Shown: in pieces, positions 14,525 through 22,378 of the stretch | Layout of the letters: every line of letters begins with the position of its first letter | How positions within the stretch are numbered: the first letter of the stretch is position 1 | NCBI RefSeq assembly: GCF_019396325.1 | Contig: NZ_JAHKRO010000094.1 | Location: forward strand, 1 to 35,253 | Length of the DNA: 35,253 nt | Source: Nonomuraea ceibae | Lineage (GTDB): Bacteria > Actinomycetota > Actinomycetes > Streptosporangiales > Streptosporangiaceae | Direction: 5' to 3' | Program-made: the position numbers and the translations under genes | Notes under the pieces: generated by a model | Told to the model about the DNA's origin: nothing | Seen by the model: only the letters and a program-made list of their open reading frames with translations | Database searches by the model: none

Positions 14525-15145
14525 CTACCCTTCGATTCGGTTGGCGATGTCGTCCATCGCCTTCAGGACGTGCGCCCGCAGGGCGGGCAGGTGTTTGCGG
14601 ATGGTGACCTCGAACCAGGGCCGGCCCTTCTGCGGGTACCAGTGCCGGCGGTCACCGAAGCGCGGGTGACGCCACCCCTTCGGGTTGTCCAGGTGGCGCG
14701 GCAGGCTGCGCTGATCCTCGGGCAGCTTGGCCGCGTCCACCTCGATGCGGACCCGCGCCGTGCGGCTGCCGGTCTTGACGTTCAGCCGTAGCGAGCGGGC
14801 CACCGAGTCGCGCAGCCCGGACCCGCGGCGGGCGCGGGCCCGGGCCCGCTCCTCCTTGGCCACCAGCTCGTCGCTGCCGAGCTCGGATTCGTCGGCGCGG
14901 TCGAGCACCTTGCCGAAGCTGTCGCGAAACTGCGCGTTCTCCCGCTGCCGGCGGCCGCCGCCGCGCGCGCCGGTGACCGGGATGTTGCGGACCGCCTGGC
15001 GGGTGTCGGCCAGCGCCGGTTTGGCGCCGGTCCTGATCGCCTTGAGCAGCTCCTTGCGCAGGGCCTTGCCGTCACCGGCGCTCTTGAGCCGCTTGGCCAG
15101 CGCGCCGAGCTGCTCGGCGCCGGTGATGCGGACGTCGATCGTCAC
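14525..15145 (-). CDS. HK97 gp10-like tail completion / head-tail joining protein (206 aa)
   Basis: The N terminus (DVRITGAEQLGALAKRLKSAGDGKALRKELLKAIRTGAK) is typical of the HK97 gp10 family. A long basic helical insert (about 60-110) and a C-terminal part ending in WYPQKGRPWFEVTIRKHLPALR follow, the last resembling the usual gp10 ending. GTG at 15145 follows the tail-tube stop by seven bases. The family joins the neck to the tail. It is longer than usual because of the Arg/Ala-rich insert. Confidence 0.75.
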   Translation of the reverse strand: MTIDVRITGAEQLGALAKRLKSAGDGKALRKELLKAIRTGAKPALADTRQAVRNIPVTGARGGGRRQRENAQFRDSFGKVLDRADESELGSDELVAKEERARARARRGSGLRDSVARSLRLNVKTGSRTARVRIEVDAAKLPEDQRSLPRHLDNPKGWRHPRFGDRRHWYPQKGRPWFEVTIRKHLPALRAHVLKAMDDIANRIEG

Positions 15146-15152
15146 AGCGCCG

Positions 15153-16184
15153 TCACAGCGTCGTGTCGTCGCTGACGATCTTGATCTGGAAGGGGGCGTT
15201 CACCTCGTCGTCGTAGCCCTCCCACGCGCTGCTCATCTGCACGATGTCCGGGCCGCCGACGTTGGGCGCGGCCTCCTTCAGCTTGCAGGCCGGGACGATG
15301 ACGCTGACGCTGAAGTTGTTGCCGCCGCCGTCGGTGATCGGCGAGCCGGTCAGCGCGAACTCCAGCGCGAACGTGGTGTTGTCCTTCATCAGCATGTAGA
15401 GCTCGTCGCGGGCGAACTCGGCCGACAGCGACCCGGTGATCTTCGGGATGTCGTTCTCGAGCTGCTCGCGCTTGACGCCGCTCTGCCCGATGCCGTACCG
15501 CTCGCGGGCCATGGGCGTCTCGCCCTTGATGCTGAGCTCGGTGATGACGGTGGCCACCGCGGTGCCGCCGGCGACGCTCATCTCGCCGGCGGTCGTGGTG
15601 GCGGTGCCGCCGAGCTTGAGCGTGCCCTGCTGGAAGCTGTAGACCTCGCTGCCGGGCACGTACGAGGCGGTGGCCAGCGCGGTGGCGGTCGCTTCGTCCC
15701 ACCCGTCGACCTCGAGCGAGAGCGTGGCCACGCCGTTGTTGGCGAGCTTGATCTCCCAGGAGATGATCTTGCAGCCGCTGTAGGTGTGCGGGCGCACCAC
15801 GCCGGACGGTTCGGGCCGGCCGACCTGGACGGTCAGGGACTTGCCGACGAACCCGCCCGGGGTGTGGATCTGGCTGTAGGCGCTCGTGGCGAGGATCTGC
15901 TGCGGCACGGCCGCCGACCCCAGCATGTGCGCCACGATGAGGCCGATGCCCTTGGTCGGCCAGTCCAGCTCCACGCTGCCCTCGACCGTCTTGCGCGCCT
16001 GGACCAGGCGCGAGGCGCGCTTGTACTTGCGGCCCGCGCGCAGCCCGGCGGGCTCGACGAACGTGGGCTTCCACGCCAGGCCCTCGGTGTTGAACTCGAG
16101 GAACCGGGTCGGCGTCACCGGCGTGCCGACCACGGTCTCAGCCGCGAACCCTATCTGTGCGTCAAGACCGGAACCCGTGGCCAT
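15153..16184 (-). CDS. Major tail tube protein (343 aa)
   Basis: This protein polymerises into the tail tube. The opening GSGLDAQIGFAAETVVGTPVTPTRFLEFNTEG is characteristic of actinophage tail tubes. Beta-rich repeats follow: RKTVEGSVELDWPTKGIGLI, YSGCKIISWEIKLANNGVATL and ITGSLSAEFARDELYMLM. The order resembles a duplicated tube fold. ATG at 16184 follows an AGGATGG-like Shine-Dalgarno. It lies directly upstream of the gp10-like gene and gpG, as expected. No Ig-like C-terminal decoration is evident. Confidence 0.9.
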   Translation of the reverse strand: MATGSGLDAQIGFAAETVVGTPVTPTRFLEFNTEGLAWKPTFVEPAGLRAGRKYKRASRLVQARKTVEGSVELDWPTKGIGLIVAHMLGSAAVPQQILATSAYSQIHTPGGFVGKSLTVQVGRPEPSGVVRPHTYSGCKIISWEIKLANNGVATLSLEVDGWDEATATALATASYVPGSEVYSFQQGTLKLGGTATTTAGEMSVAGGTAVATVITELSIKGETPMARERYGIGQSGVKREQLENDIPKITGSLSAEFARDELYMLMKDNTTFALEFALTGSPITDGGGNNFSVSVIVPACKLKEAAPNVGGPDIVQMSSAWEGYDDEVNAPFQIKIVSDDTTL

Positions 16185-16186
16185 GA

Positions 16187-16423
16187 CTACTCACCATCCT
16201 TCCTGCTGGTCTTGGCCTCGGGCGGCAGCAGCTCCCACGTGGCTTTCGGCCACGCGCGGGCCTGGTCGCCCTCGCCGACGATGTAGGCGTCCTCGGTCTG
16301 GCTGGTCACCTGGCCGGCCGCCCGGGTGACGTCCCCGGCCTCCACGAGAGGGCCGTCGACGCGGCCGACGCGGAGCGCCGCGCCGGACACGTTCTTGAAC
16401 CTGCTCACGGGTTCTTTGCTCAC
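16187..16423 (-). CDS. Small neck/tail-region protein (78 aa)
   Basis: The protein is short and beta-rich: VSRFKNVSGAALRVGRVDGP, VEAGDVTRAAGQVTSQTEDAYIV, ending WELLPPEAKTSRKDGE. Small proteins of this kind, often sitting next to the tail tube gene, are frequent in actinophages. Their role is unknown, and a minor structural or assembly role is inferred. GTG at 16423 follows AGGGAG by five bases. The stop is two bases from the tail tube start. Confidence 0.7.
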   Translation of the reverse strand: MSKEPVSRFKNVSGAALRVGRVDGPLVEAGDVTRAAGQVTSQTEDAYIVGEGDQARAWPKATWELLPPEAKTSRKDGE

Positions 16424-16432
16424 GCGATCTCC

Positions 16433-16894
16433 CTAGATGCGGGTCTGGCACTGGATCTGGAACGGGATGCGGCACTCCATGCCGGATGCCCGCTGCGACT
16501 GCACGAGCGAGCCGGACGCGAACGCCGCCACGGTGGGCGGCGGCTGGCCGAGCGACGGATCGGCGCGCACCAGGTCCTCGACGGCGGCCAGGACCTCGAA
16601 GGCGCGCACCCGGACCGGCGCCACCTTGGTCGAGCCGCGCCACACCACCACGGCGCACGTCACGCTGAACGTCTCGCCCCGGGCGCGCTGCCCGATCGAG
16701 GCCCACTCCTGGGTGAACTCGGCGCCGGTGCCCTCGCCGTCCGGGTCGCCGTCGTAGCCGACGTAGACGGCTTCGCGCAGGGGGTCGCCGGTGACGGGCG
16801 GCCCGTCGACGATCCGCACCCCCTGCAGCGTGGCCGCGGCCGCGAACCGGTCGAGCAGCTCGGCGATGACGGCCGGGATGCGAGAGGTGCTCAT
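16433..16894 (-). CDS. Tail terminator-like protein (153 aa)
   Basis: The N-terminal helix (SRIPAVIAELLDRFAAAATL) is followed by strands (VRIVDGPPV, EAVYVGYDGD, GETFSVTCAVVVWRGSTKVAP), a second helix (AFEVLAAVEDLVRADPSLG) and a final strand pair. This alpha-beta order and size fit the phage tail terminator fold, which caps the tail tube and joins it to the neck. The ATG at 16894 overlaps the stop of the connector gene by ATGA. The assignment rests on order and predicted secondary structure, not on a motif. Confidence 0.7.
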   Translation of the reverse strand: MSTSRIPAVIAELLDRFAAAATLQGVRIVDGPPVTGDPLREAVYVGYDGDPDGEGTGAEFTQEWASIGQRARGETFSVTCAVVVWRGSTKVAPVRVRAFEVLAAVEDLVRADPSLGQPPPTVAAFASGSLVQSQRASGMECRIPFQIQCQTRI

Positions 16895-17694
16895 GCGAAG
16901 CCTCCGTACTTCTCGGGCAGCAGCTCCTCGACCCGGCGCGGCACGGTGAACCCGAAGCGCGGGTCGTAGACCTCATCGGCGCCGCCGACGCGCGCGCTGC
17001 CCATCTGGCCGCGCTGCGTCTCCCACAGGTGCTGCAGCAGGATTTTCCCGGCCTGGATGACGTTGGCCGGGAACACCGTGCGGCCGGCCACGTAGACGAC
17101 GTCGACGGGCCCGGGCATCAGGCTGCCGTCGCGCCGGCGCACGATGCCGGTCTCCAGGTCGACGTCCAGATCGGCGACGTCCTGGTCGACGCCGCCGGCG
17201 CCGGCCGCCGTCACCGACGTGAGCGACAGCAGCGGCGGCCGCGCCAGGACGAAGGCGTAGCCGCCGCGGTGCTTCTCGGTCACGACCCGGCGCACGAGCG
17301 AGCCGGCGCGCCGCTCGCACAGCTCGGTGACGCTGCGCAGGAAGCCGGCGATCTCCTCGTCGTCGTCGTGGTCGTCCAGCTCGATGTTGAGCTGCTTCTT
17401 GGCCTGGGTCAGGCTGAAGATGCCCGCCTCGGCCCACTCGGCGGCGACGTCGAACGGCTCCTCGTCGACGCCGCTCGGCGAGGTGGTCACCCAGCGGGCG
17501 ATGTGCCGCCCGGCCTGGGCGGGCGAGAAGTCGAAGTGGAACAGGCCGACGCCGTCGCTGACGGGCGTGTGCGGGCCGCTCACGATGCCGTCGGGCTGCA
17601 TCACCGACAGGGTGATGGTGGCCGGGTTGACCAGCGCGCCGGCGGGCGTGCGGACCTCGGTGGACAGCCGGACGGGTGCACCGATTCCGAACAC
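16891..17694 (-). CDS. Head-tail connector (gp6-like) with N-terminal Ig-like domain (267 aa)
   Basis: Residues about 94-267 are an HK97 gp6-like connector: SLTQAKKQLNIELDDHDDDE, EIAGFLRSVTELCERRAGS, a strand core, then VIQAGKILLQHLWETQRG. Residues 1-85 form a separate beta-sandwich (VRLSTEVRTPAGALVNPAT, LSVMQPDG, GLFHFDFSPAQAGRHIARW) resembling a bacterial Ig-like domain, probably displayed on the neck. The usual gp6 protein is only about 100 residues long, so this is a fusion. GTG at 17694 follows a GGAAGGGGGG stretch. Confidence 0.8.
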   Translation of the reverse strand: MFGIGAPVRLSTEVRTPAGALVNPATITLSVMQPDGIVSGPHTPVSDGVGLFHFDFSPAQAGRHIARWVTTSPSGVDEEPFDVAAEWAEAGIFSLTQAKKQLNIELDDHDDDEEIAGFLRSVTELCERRAGSLVRRVVTEKHRGGYAFVLARPPLLSLTSVTAAGAGGVDQDVADLDVDLETGIVRRRDGSLMPGPVDVVYVAGRTVFPANVIQAGKILLQHLWETQRGQMGSARVGGADEVYDPRFGFTVPRRVEELLPEKYGGFA

Positions 17695-17706
17695 TGGCCC
17701 CCCTTC

Positions 17707-18366
17707 CTATGCAGATGTGCCGCGGACGGTGGCCAGCGGCGCGGCGCCGGCCGTGACGACGGCGCCCGGCCGCACCGCCGCCTCGAGCACGGCCAGCGGT
17801 TCGGCCGAGGCCGAGAGCCGGCCGGGCCCTTCGGTGACCTCGTCCTCGAGCGTCGACGACGAATTGCCGGGGGCGCCGTCCCAGCGGGCGCCGGCGGTGT
17901 CGCCGTCGAAGTAGGCGAGCAGCGCTTCGCCGAGCTCGGCCAGGACCATCGTGAAGTCCCCCGGGCCGGTGCCGAAGTTGTAGTTGTCCGTGATCACCTC
18001 GGCCGTCACCGCGCCGGCGGGCGCGGTGGCCGTGACGGAGACGCGCGTGACGGTGCGGCCGGGCGCGCTGTAGGGCGCGTTGCTGTAGGTGATCACTCCG
18101 CCGCCGGCGTTGCGCCACTCGACGTACACGCTGCCCGAGATGAGCGGGGCCACGTTGTCGATGTAGACGTACTCGCTGAAGGTGTAGGTCAGCCCGGCCG
18201 CCACGGCGCACCGCGCCGTGCTGGAGAACGTGCCGGCGGTGTAGCGGGCGGCGAACGGGCGGCCGAACCCCACCACGGGCGTCCGGGTCGGCGCGCTGCC
18301 GCCGCCCCAGCCCGCCACGTCGTTCGTCAGGCACGGGTTGCTGCAGGTGTTGCGCCGGGTCGCCAT
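17707..18366 (-). CDS. Structural protein with carbohydrate-binding-like jelly roll (219 aa)
   Basis: A beta-rich protein. N-terminal RRNTCSNPCLTNDVAGWGGG leads to a jelly-roll core (LTYTFSEYVYIDNVAPLI, YVEWRNAGGGVITYSNAPY, TRVSVTATAPAGAVTAEV). It then has ALLAYFDGDTAGARWDGAPG, a phrase common in phage CBM-like surface proteins. The core resembles the domain inserted in the tail hub at 8970-10667 (shared YTFS and VTATAPA segments). The C-terminal 40 residues look unrelated and Ala/Glu-rich. A virion surface role, perhaps on head or neck, is inferred. ATG at 18366 has only a weak Shine-Dalgarno. Confidence 0.7.
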   Translation of the reverse strand: MATRRNTCSNPCLTNDVAGWGGGSAPTRTPVVGFGRPFAARYTAGTFSSTARCAVAAGLTYTFSEYVYIDNVAPLISGSVYVEWRNAGGGVITYSNAPYSAPGRTVTRVSVTATAPAGAVTAEVITDNYNFGTGPGDFTMVLAELGEALLAYFDGDTAGARWDGAPGNSSSTLEDEVTEGPGRLSASAEPLAVLEAAVRPGAVVTAGAAPLATVRGTSA

Positions 18367-18372
18367 CGCGCA

Positions 18373-18663
18373 TCAGCGAACGACGTAGCCCTGCAGGGGC
18401 GGCAGCGTGGACGCCGTGCGGGTCTCGACGTGCGTGAGCGGCTCGCCCGTCTCCGGGTCGGTCAGCCACTCGCCGGTGACCGGGTGCAGCTCGATGACGT
18501 GCCGCACGACCCGGACCGGGGTCTCGTCGTACACCTCCACCAGCCAGCTGCCGTCGTGGTCGACGCCCTCGGCCGCGCACCACGCCATCCACGCCTGGTA
18601 GGGGCGGCTGGCCTGATACACCGGGTCGTGGCGGATCTCCACTGTGAGGTACGCCTCCGCCAT
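18373..18663 (-). CDS. Hypothetical protein of the head region (96 aa)
   Basis: The protein is compact and rich in Trp, Glu and His: MAEAYLTVEIRHDPVYQASR, YQAWMAWCAAEGVDHDGSWL, then strands DETPVRVVRHVIELHP and GEWLTDPETGEPL. No membrane segment or metal motif is seen. The ATG overlaps the upstream stop (ATGA), so it is co-translated with the 69-aa gene. It is possibly a neck or minor head protein. No family is recognised. Confidence 0.7.
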   Translation of the reverse strand: MAEAYLTVEIRHDPVYQASRPYQAWMAWCAAEGVDHDGSWLVEVYDETPVRVVRHVIELHPVTGEWLTDPETGEPLTHVETRTASTLPPLQGYVVR

Positions 18664-18872
18664 CAGGTCTTGCTCCTGCGCGGCGTGCGGCGGCCGCGGG
18701 GCGGCGTCGAGCGGTCGGCCGGCGGCGCGCCCTCGCTGTCGTCGGCGGCGGGCGGGGTGTGGCCGCGCAGCTTCAGCTGCTCGTCCACCTGCGCGACGCG
18801 GTCAGTCATGCCGCGCTGCACGTACCCGGCGCGCTCCCGCAGCAGGGCGGCGATCATCGGGTCTTCGGTCAT
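18663..18872 (-). CDS. Small hypothetical head-region protein (69 aa)
   Basis: The start at 18872 has a textbook AGGAGG six bases upstream, just past the capsid terminator. The first 37 residues are helical (MIAALLRERAGYVQRGMTDR, VAQVDEQLKLRG). The rest is basic and disordered (PPADRSTPPRGRRTPRRSKT). This arrangement of a short helix and positively charged tail is frequent in small proteins encoded right after the major capsid protein. The function is unknown. Its stop overlaps the start of the 96-aa gene. Confidence 0.75.
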   Translation of the reverse strand: MTEDPMIAALLRERAGYVQRGMTDRVAQVDEQLKLRGHTPPAADDSEGAPPADRSTPPRGRRTPRRSKT

Positions 18873-18892
18873 CGTTCCCCTCCTGGAGGTGG

Positions 18893-18931
18893 CGCCAGGG
18901 CCCCCGCCCTCGCTAAACGGGGGCCCTGGCG
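18893..18931 (-). terminator. Strong hairpin between capsid and downstream genes
   Basis: Arms 18893-18906 and 18918-18931 form a perfect 14-bp stem with an 11-nt loop, beginning 6 bp past the capsid stop. A partial terminator after the major capsid gene is common in phages and would lower expression of the following neck genes. Confidence 0.75.
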
Positions 18932-18937
18932 GGTCGG

Positions 18938-20329
18938 TTAGAGACCGGTGAAGGTGGGCGCGACCAGGCCCGTCCCGGTCACCTTGCGGGCGTGGGCGTA
19001 GCGCTGGTGGGTGTAGGCGAAGTAGCCGTAGACCACCAGCAACACGCCGAGCTCGCCGGCCTTGGGCTGCTCGGCGCGGATGAACATCGGGGCCGAGGCG
19101 TCCTCCCACAGGTGGCACTCCAGCCGGTCCGCCAGGAAGATCTCGTCCTCGTTGGTGGCCGCGCCGAGGTTCGTGGCGATGTTGTTGTCCACGATCACGG
19201 GCGTCCCGTTCGGCAGCACACCGCGCACGCCCCGCCCGTACGCCTCGGCGAAGTTGGCGCCGAGGGTCTGCGGGACGATGCCCGGCTGCGAGATGAGCGG
19301 CCACCTGTCGCTGAGCGCGTTCTGCAGCCAGTACCACCGCCTGCTGTGCATGACAGCCAGGTTGTCGCCGCTGGCCTGGTCGAGCAGGGCCGCCTCGACG
19401 CCGGCCAGACCCTCGATGATCTTCGGGTATGCCTCGGCCGCGGTCGGGTCGGTGTCGGTGTAGGTGACCGCGGTGGCCACCGCGCTCAGCCCGGTGGCGG
19501 CCTGGTTGAGCAGGGTGGAGTCCAGCGTGGTCGCGTACCGGCGGAACAGGTCGTCAAGCACCACCGGCTCGATGCCGGTGCCGCGCTCGATCGCCTGCCG
19601 GGACACCGTCTGCTGGCCGGCGTTGGTGTGCACGGGGATGGTCAGCAGCGTGTCGTCCATGTTCTGCTCGGACACGGCCGTGTTCTGGTTCGCCTGCAGC
19701 GCCGTGCTCGAGGACGTGGTGATGCGGGAGATCTCCACCGTCATACCCGAGGCCGGGAGCGGGTGGTGGCGGATCGCGTCGGCGAACGGGCGCCTGGCGG
19801 CGGCCGCCGGCGCGTACAGGTCGGTCAGGTACTGCGGCACCACCAGGCCGCTGAACGCCGACGTGCCCACGGCGCGCTGGAGCTGGTCGCCCCGCTCCAC
19901 CCGCTCCTCCTGCATGTGCCGGGAGAGCCGGTCGCGGGCCTCGTAGTCGCCCATGAACGCCGCGGCGACGTCCCTCTCGAACCCGGCGCCGGCCCGGTCG
20001 AGGTCGGGCCGGTAGGTCCGCTCCTCGCTGCCCACGCGCGCCACCCGGGCGCGCGTCGGCGGCTGGACGCCGGTCGGCGCCGTCCGGGCCTGCGCGGCGG
20101 CGATCTCCTCCTCGCGGGCCTGCTCGGCGAGCAGCTCGTCAAGGGCGGTCTGCCGGCGGGTGACCTCGGCATCGGCCGCGTCCCGGGTGGCGATGCGCGC
20201 GGCAACCGCCTCCTCGGTCAGCGCCGGGTCGGCGCGCAGCGCGAGCAGCGCGTCCTGCTCCTGGCGGCGCGCGGCGATCGCGGCGTCGAGCGCCTCACGC
20301 GCCTGCGCGATCAGTTCGGCGAGCGTCAT
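18938..20329 (-). CDS. Major capsid protein, HK97 fold, with delta domain (463 aa)
   Basis: This is the capsid shell protein. Residues 1-85 are a helical, charged delta/scaffold-like domain (LAELIAQAREALDAAIAARR, RQTALDELLAEQAREEEI). The HK97-fold body begins near 115 and contains GTSAFSGLVVPQYLTDLYAP, the E-loop and P-domain region (VEISRITTSSSTALQANQNT, VHTNAGQQTVSRQAIERGTG), and a late A-domain segment (HSRRWYWLQNALSDRW, NGTPVIVDNNIATNLG). The delta domain is presumably removed by the adjacent protease. ATG at 20329 has AGGAGG about ten bases upstream. A strong hairpin follows the stop. Confidence 0.95.
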   Translation of the reverse strand: MTLAELIAQAREALDAAIAARRQEQDALLALRADPALTEEAVAARIATRDAADAEVTRRQTALDELLAEQAREEEIAAAQARTAPTGVQPPTRARVARVGSEERTYRPDLDRAGAGFERDVAAAFMGDYEARDRLSRHMQEERVERGDQLQRAVGTSAFSGLVVPQYLTDLYAPAAAARRPFADAIRHHPLPASGMTVEISRITTSSSTALQANQNTAVSEQNMDDTLLTIPVHTNAGQQTVSRQAIERGTGIEPVVLDDLFRRYATTLDSTLLNQAATGLSAVATAVTYTDTDPTAAEAYPKIIEGLAGVEAALLDQASGDNLAVMHSRRWYWLQNALSDRWPLISQPGIVPQTLGANFAEAYGRGVRGVLPNGTPVIVDNNIATNLGAATNEDEIFLADRLECHLWEDASAPMFIRAEQPKAGELGVLLVVYGYFAYTHQRYAHARKVTGTGLVAPTFTGL

Positions 20330-20494
20330 GGCTCGTACTCCTCCTGTTGATCGGATTTCATGACGCCCCGGTCCAGGTCAGACGGCCATCCGAGGCGTTC
20401 GCGCCGGATGGGCTCGTGCGCGCAGAGCGCAGGGCAAAGCACCCGCACAGCGGGTAGATCAGGGTGGCCCCGATTGGCCCCGGGGGGCGTGAGG

Positions 20495-21163
20495 TCAGCG
20501 GGCGAGCGCGATCTCCAGCAGCGCTCTGGCCCGGCTCGACGGCGCGGCCGCGGTGCGCAACGTGGCCTCGGTCGCCGGGTTGGCGCCGTAGCCCACGATC
20601 GCGACGTCGCCGCGGTGGATGTCGTACCGGTTGATCCGGTACTCGGTGTAGTCCGGGCTCCACTGACCGGAGCTGATGCGGAACGCGAAACTCATCTCGT
20701 CGATCAGCCCGGCCCGCAACTTCGGCGCGATGTAGGCCACGTCGTGGTCAGCCGGGTCGAGGCTCGGCGCGTGGACGGACAGGCCGTTGTCATCCTCCGT
20801 CAGCTCGAGCGACCCGTTGGTGGTGCGGGCGATCCTGCGGAGCTGGTTGTGCTGCAGGACCAGGGGGACGTCCAGATCGCCGCGGGCCAGCGACTCGGCG
20901 CCGGCGCCGGCCGACACGATCTCGGTGTACGGCCCGTAGTAGTCCCACATCTCATAGCCGTGCTCGTACACCGTGGCGTAGCCGTTGAACTCCAGCAGTC
21001 CGCCGTCGCCGTCGGCCGCGCGCAGCTCGATGCGTGCGGGCACCAGGGCGGCCGCCCGGGCGGCCGCGTGCTCGGCGCAGCGGCGCTGTGAGGGGCGGTC
21101 GGCGCGCTGGCGGACGTGCTGAGCGCGGGCCGCCGCGGCGGCGGCCAGAGACGTCGCGGTCAT
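20495..21163 (-). CDS. Prohead maturation protease, HK97 family (222 aa)
   Basis: This protease removes the capsid delta domain. After an Ala/Arg-rich N terminus (about 1-45), the U35-type domain runs from LEFNGYATVYEHGYEMWDYY to YDIHRGDVAIVGYGANPATEA. Histidine in LVLQHN (H105) and serine in DEMSFAF (S158) fit the His-Ser catalytic pair of the HK97 protease. The ATG at 21163 overlaps the portal stop by ATGA. The gene order portal-protease-capsid is canonical. A gap of about 165 bp separates it from the capsid start. Confidence 0.9.
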   Translation of the reverse strand: MTATSLAAAAAARAQHVRQRADRPSQRRCAEHAAARAAALVPARIELRAADGDGGLLEFNGYATVYEHGYEMWDYYGPYTEIVSAGAGAESLARGDLDVPLVLQHNQLRRIARTTNGSLELTEDDNGLSVHAPSLDPADHDVAYIAPKLRAGLIDEMSFAFRISSGQWSPDYTEYRINRYDIHRGDVAIVGYGANPATEATLRTAAAPSSRARALLEIALAR

Positions 21164-22368
21164 GATGTCGCTCCCGTGGCGGTGGTGGGTTGCGTGCGAG
21201 GGATGCCGAACAGCCGGTCGAACTCCGCGAGCTGCGATTCGGTGAACGGCGGCAGGTCGTCGAGCTCGCGCGCCTCCGATGGCGCGAGCGTGCGCGAGGC
21301 GATGCGGGTCTGGATGGCGCGGGCGCGGGCCTCCGCGTCCATCGCGAGCAGCGCCGACCTGTTCAGCTTGACGTACCGAGGCCCTGGCACCAGGCCGCGG
21401 GTCAGCGCGTCCTCGCGCCGGGAGACTGCCGGCCCCAGGTGCATGATCAGGAACTGCAGGTTCCGCTCGCTGATGTTGGCGTACGTCACGGTGCCCGTCG
21501 ACACCGCGGCGTCGATCAGGTCGGCCGGGCAGCCGAAGAAGCGGGAGATGTCGGTGAGGCCGAACTGGCGGGCCTCGATGAACGAGGTCTGCTGGGCCAC
21601 GGCCTGGATGGGCTTGTACTCCCAGTCGTTGCCGTGCACGAACAGGTCGCCGGTGGAGACGGCGGCCCGGAACCGGTCCTTGGCGATCTTCGCCTCGGCC
21701 GGGTCGATCTTCTTGGCCGTGTTGGTCAGCTCGGCCAGGGGGATCGCGCCGCCGCCGAACCACTCCTTGGCGAACTTCTGCGCGTTCAGGGACTCCTCGA
21801 TACTCCAGGCCGCATAGGCCACCGGAGAGAGCCCCAGGGGCATGCCGGCCACGGTGTACTGCCGCTCGTGCCAGATCTCCCACGGGTCGTACTCGACGCC
21901 GGCCACGATGTACTTGGTGATCTCGGCGCCACGGGCGCGCACGGCCACGTCCGACAGGGCCAGGAGGTCGATCCGCGCGGGCAGGTGGTGCCCGTCCGGG
22001 CCCATGATCCCGGAGCGCTCGGTGATGAGCCCGAAGGTGTTCCCGGCCCTGTCCAGGTCGACCTGGGTGGAGTAGAGCCACTCCTGCGCGCCGACGCGCT
22101 GCCCGCCGGGGTTCACCAGCACCGGCGGCTTGGGAACCTCGATCTGGATCCCGCCTACCCGCCGGTACACGTCGATCGGCATGGTGGAGACCAGGTCGGC
22201 GCGCAGCCGCAGGCACGCCCACACCGCGCTGTGGCGCAGGCTCGAGTCGTTGGTGACCAGCACGCCGCCGTCCAGGCGCTGGTTGCGCTGCGCGGCCAGC
22301 AGCTCCTCCGGGGAGGTGATGTGGGCCTCGCGGGCCCACACGCTGCGCAGTTTCGACCAGATGCTCAT
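21160..22368 (-). CDS. Portal protein, HK97 gp3-like (402 aa)
   Basis: The dodecameric DNA-entry channel. Diagnostic segments are LRHSAVWACLRLRADLVSTM with PIDVYRR near residue 50-70, YSTQVDLDRAGNTFGLITE, then GLSPVAYAAWSIEESLNAQKF, the stem helix area, and FGCPADLIDAAVSTGTVTYANISERNLQFL. The last phrase is a hallmark of this portal family. ATG at 22368 is preferred over GTG at 22374 because the AAGGGGG ribosome-binding site is too close to the GTG. The gene starts ten bases after the terminase stop and overlaps the protease start. Confidence 0.93.
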   Translation of the reverse strand: MSIWSKLRSVWAREAHITSPEELLAAQRNQRLDGGVLVTNDSSLRHSAVWACLRLRADLVSTMPIDVYRRVGGIQIEVPKPPVLVNPGGQRVGAQEWLYSTQVDLDRAGNTFGLITERSGIMGPDGHHLPARIDLLALSDVAVRARGAEITKYIVAGVEYDPWEIWHERQYTVAGMPLGLSPVAYAAWSIEESLNAQKFAKEWFGGGAIPLAELTNTAKKIDPAEAKIAKDRFRAAVSTGDLFVHGNDWEYKPIQAVAQQTSFIEARQFGLTDISRFFGCPADLIDAAVSTGTVTYANISERNLQFLIMHLGPAVSRREDALTRGLVPGPRYVKLNRSALLAMDAEARARAIQTRIASRTLAPSEARELDDLPPFTESQLAEFDRLFGIPRTQPTTATGATS

Positions 22369-22378
22369 GCCCACCCCC

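Noticed and set aside
20358..20498. Possible small gene between protease and capsid, ending in RLTWTGAS
   Set aside because: The segment looks partly protein-like, but no ATG, GTG or TTG start or ribosome-binding site lies after the protease stop. It is left unannotated, though worth a conservation check.
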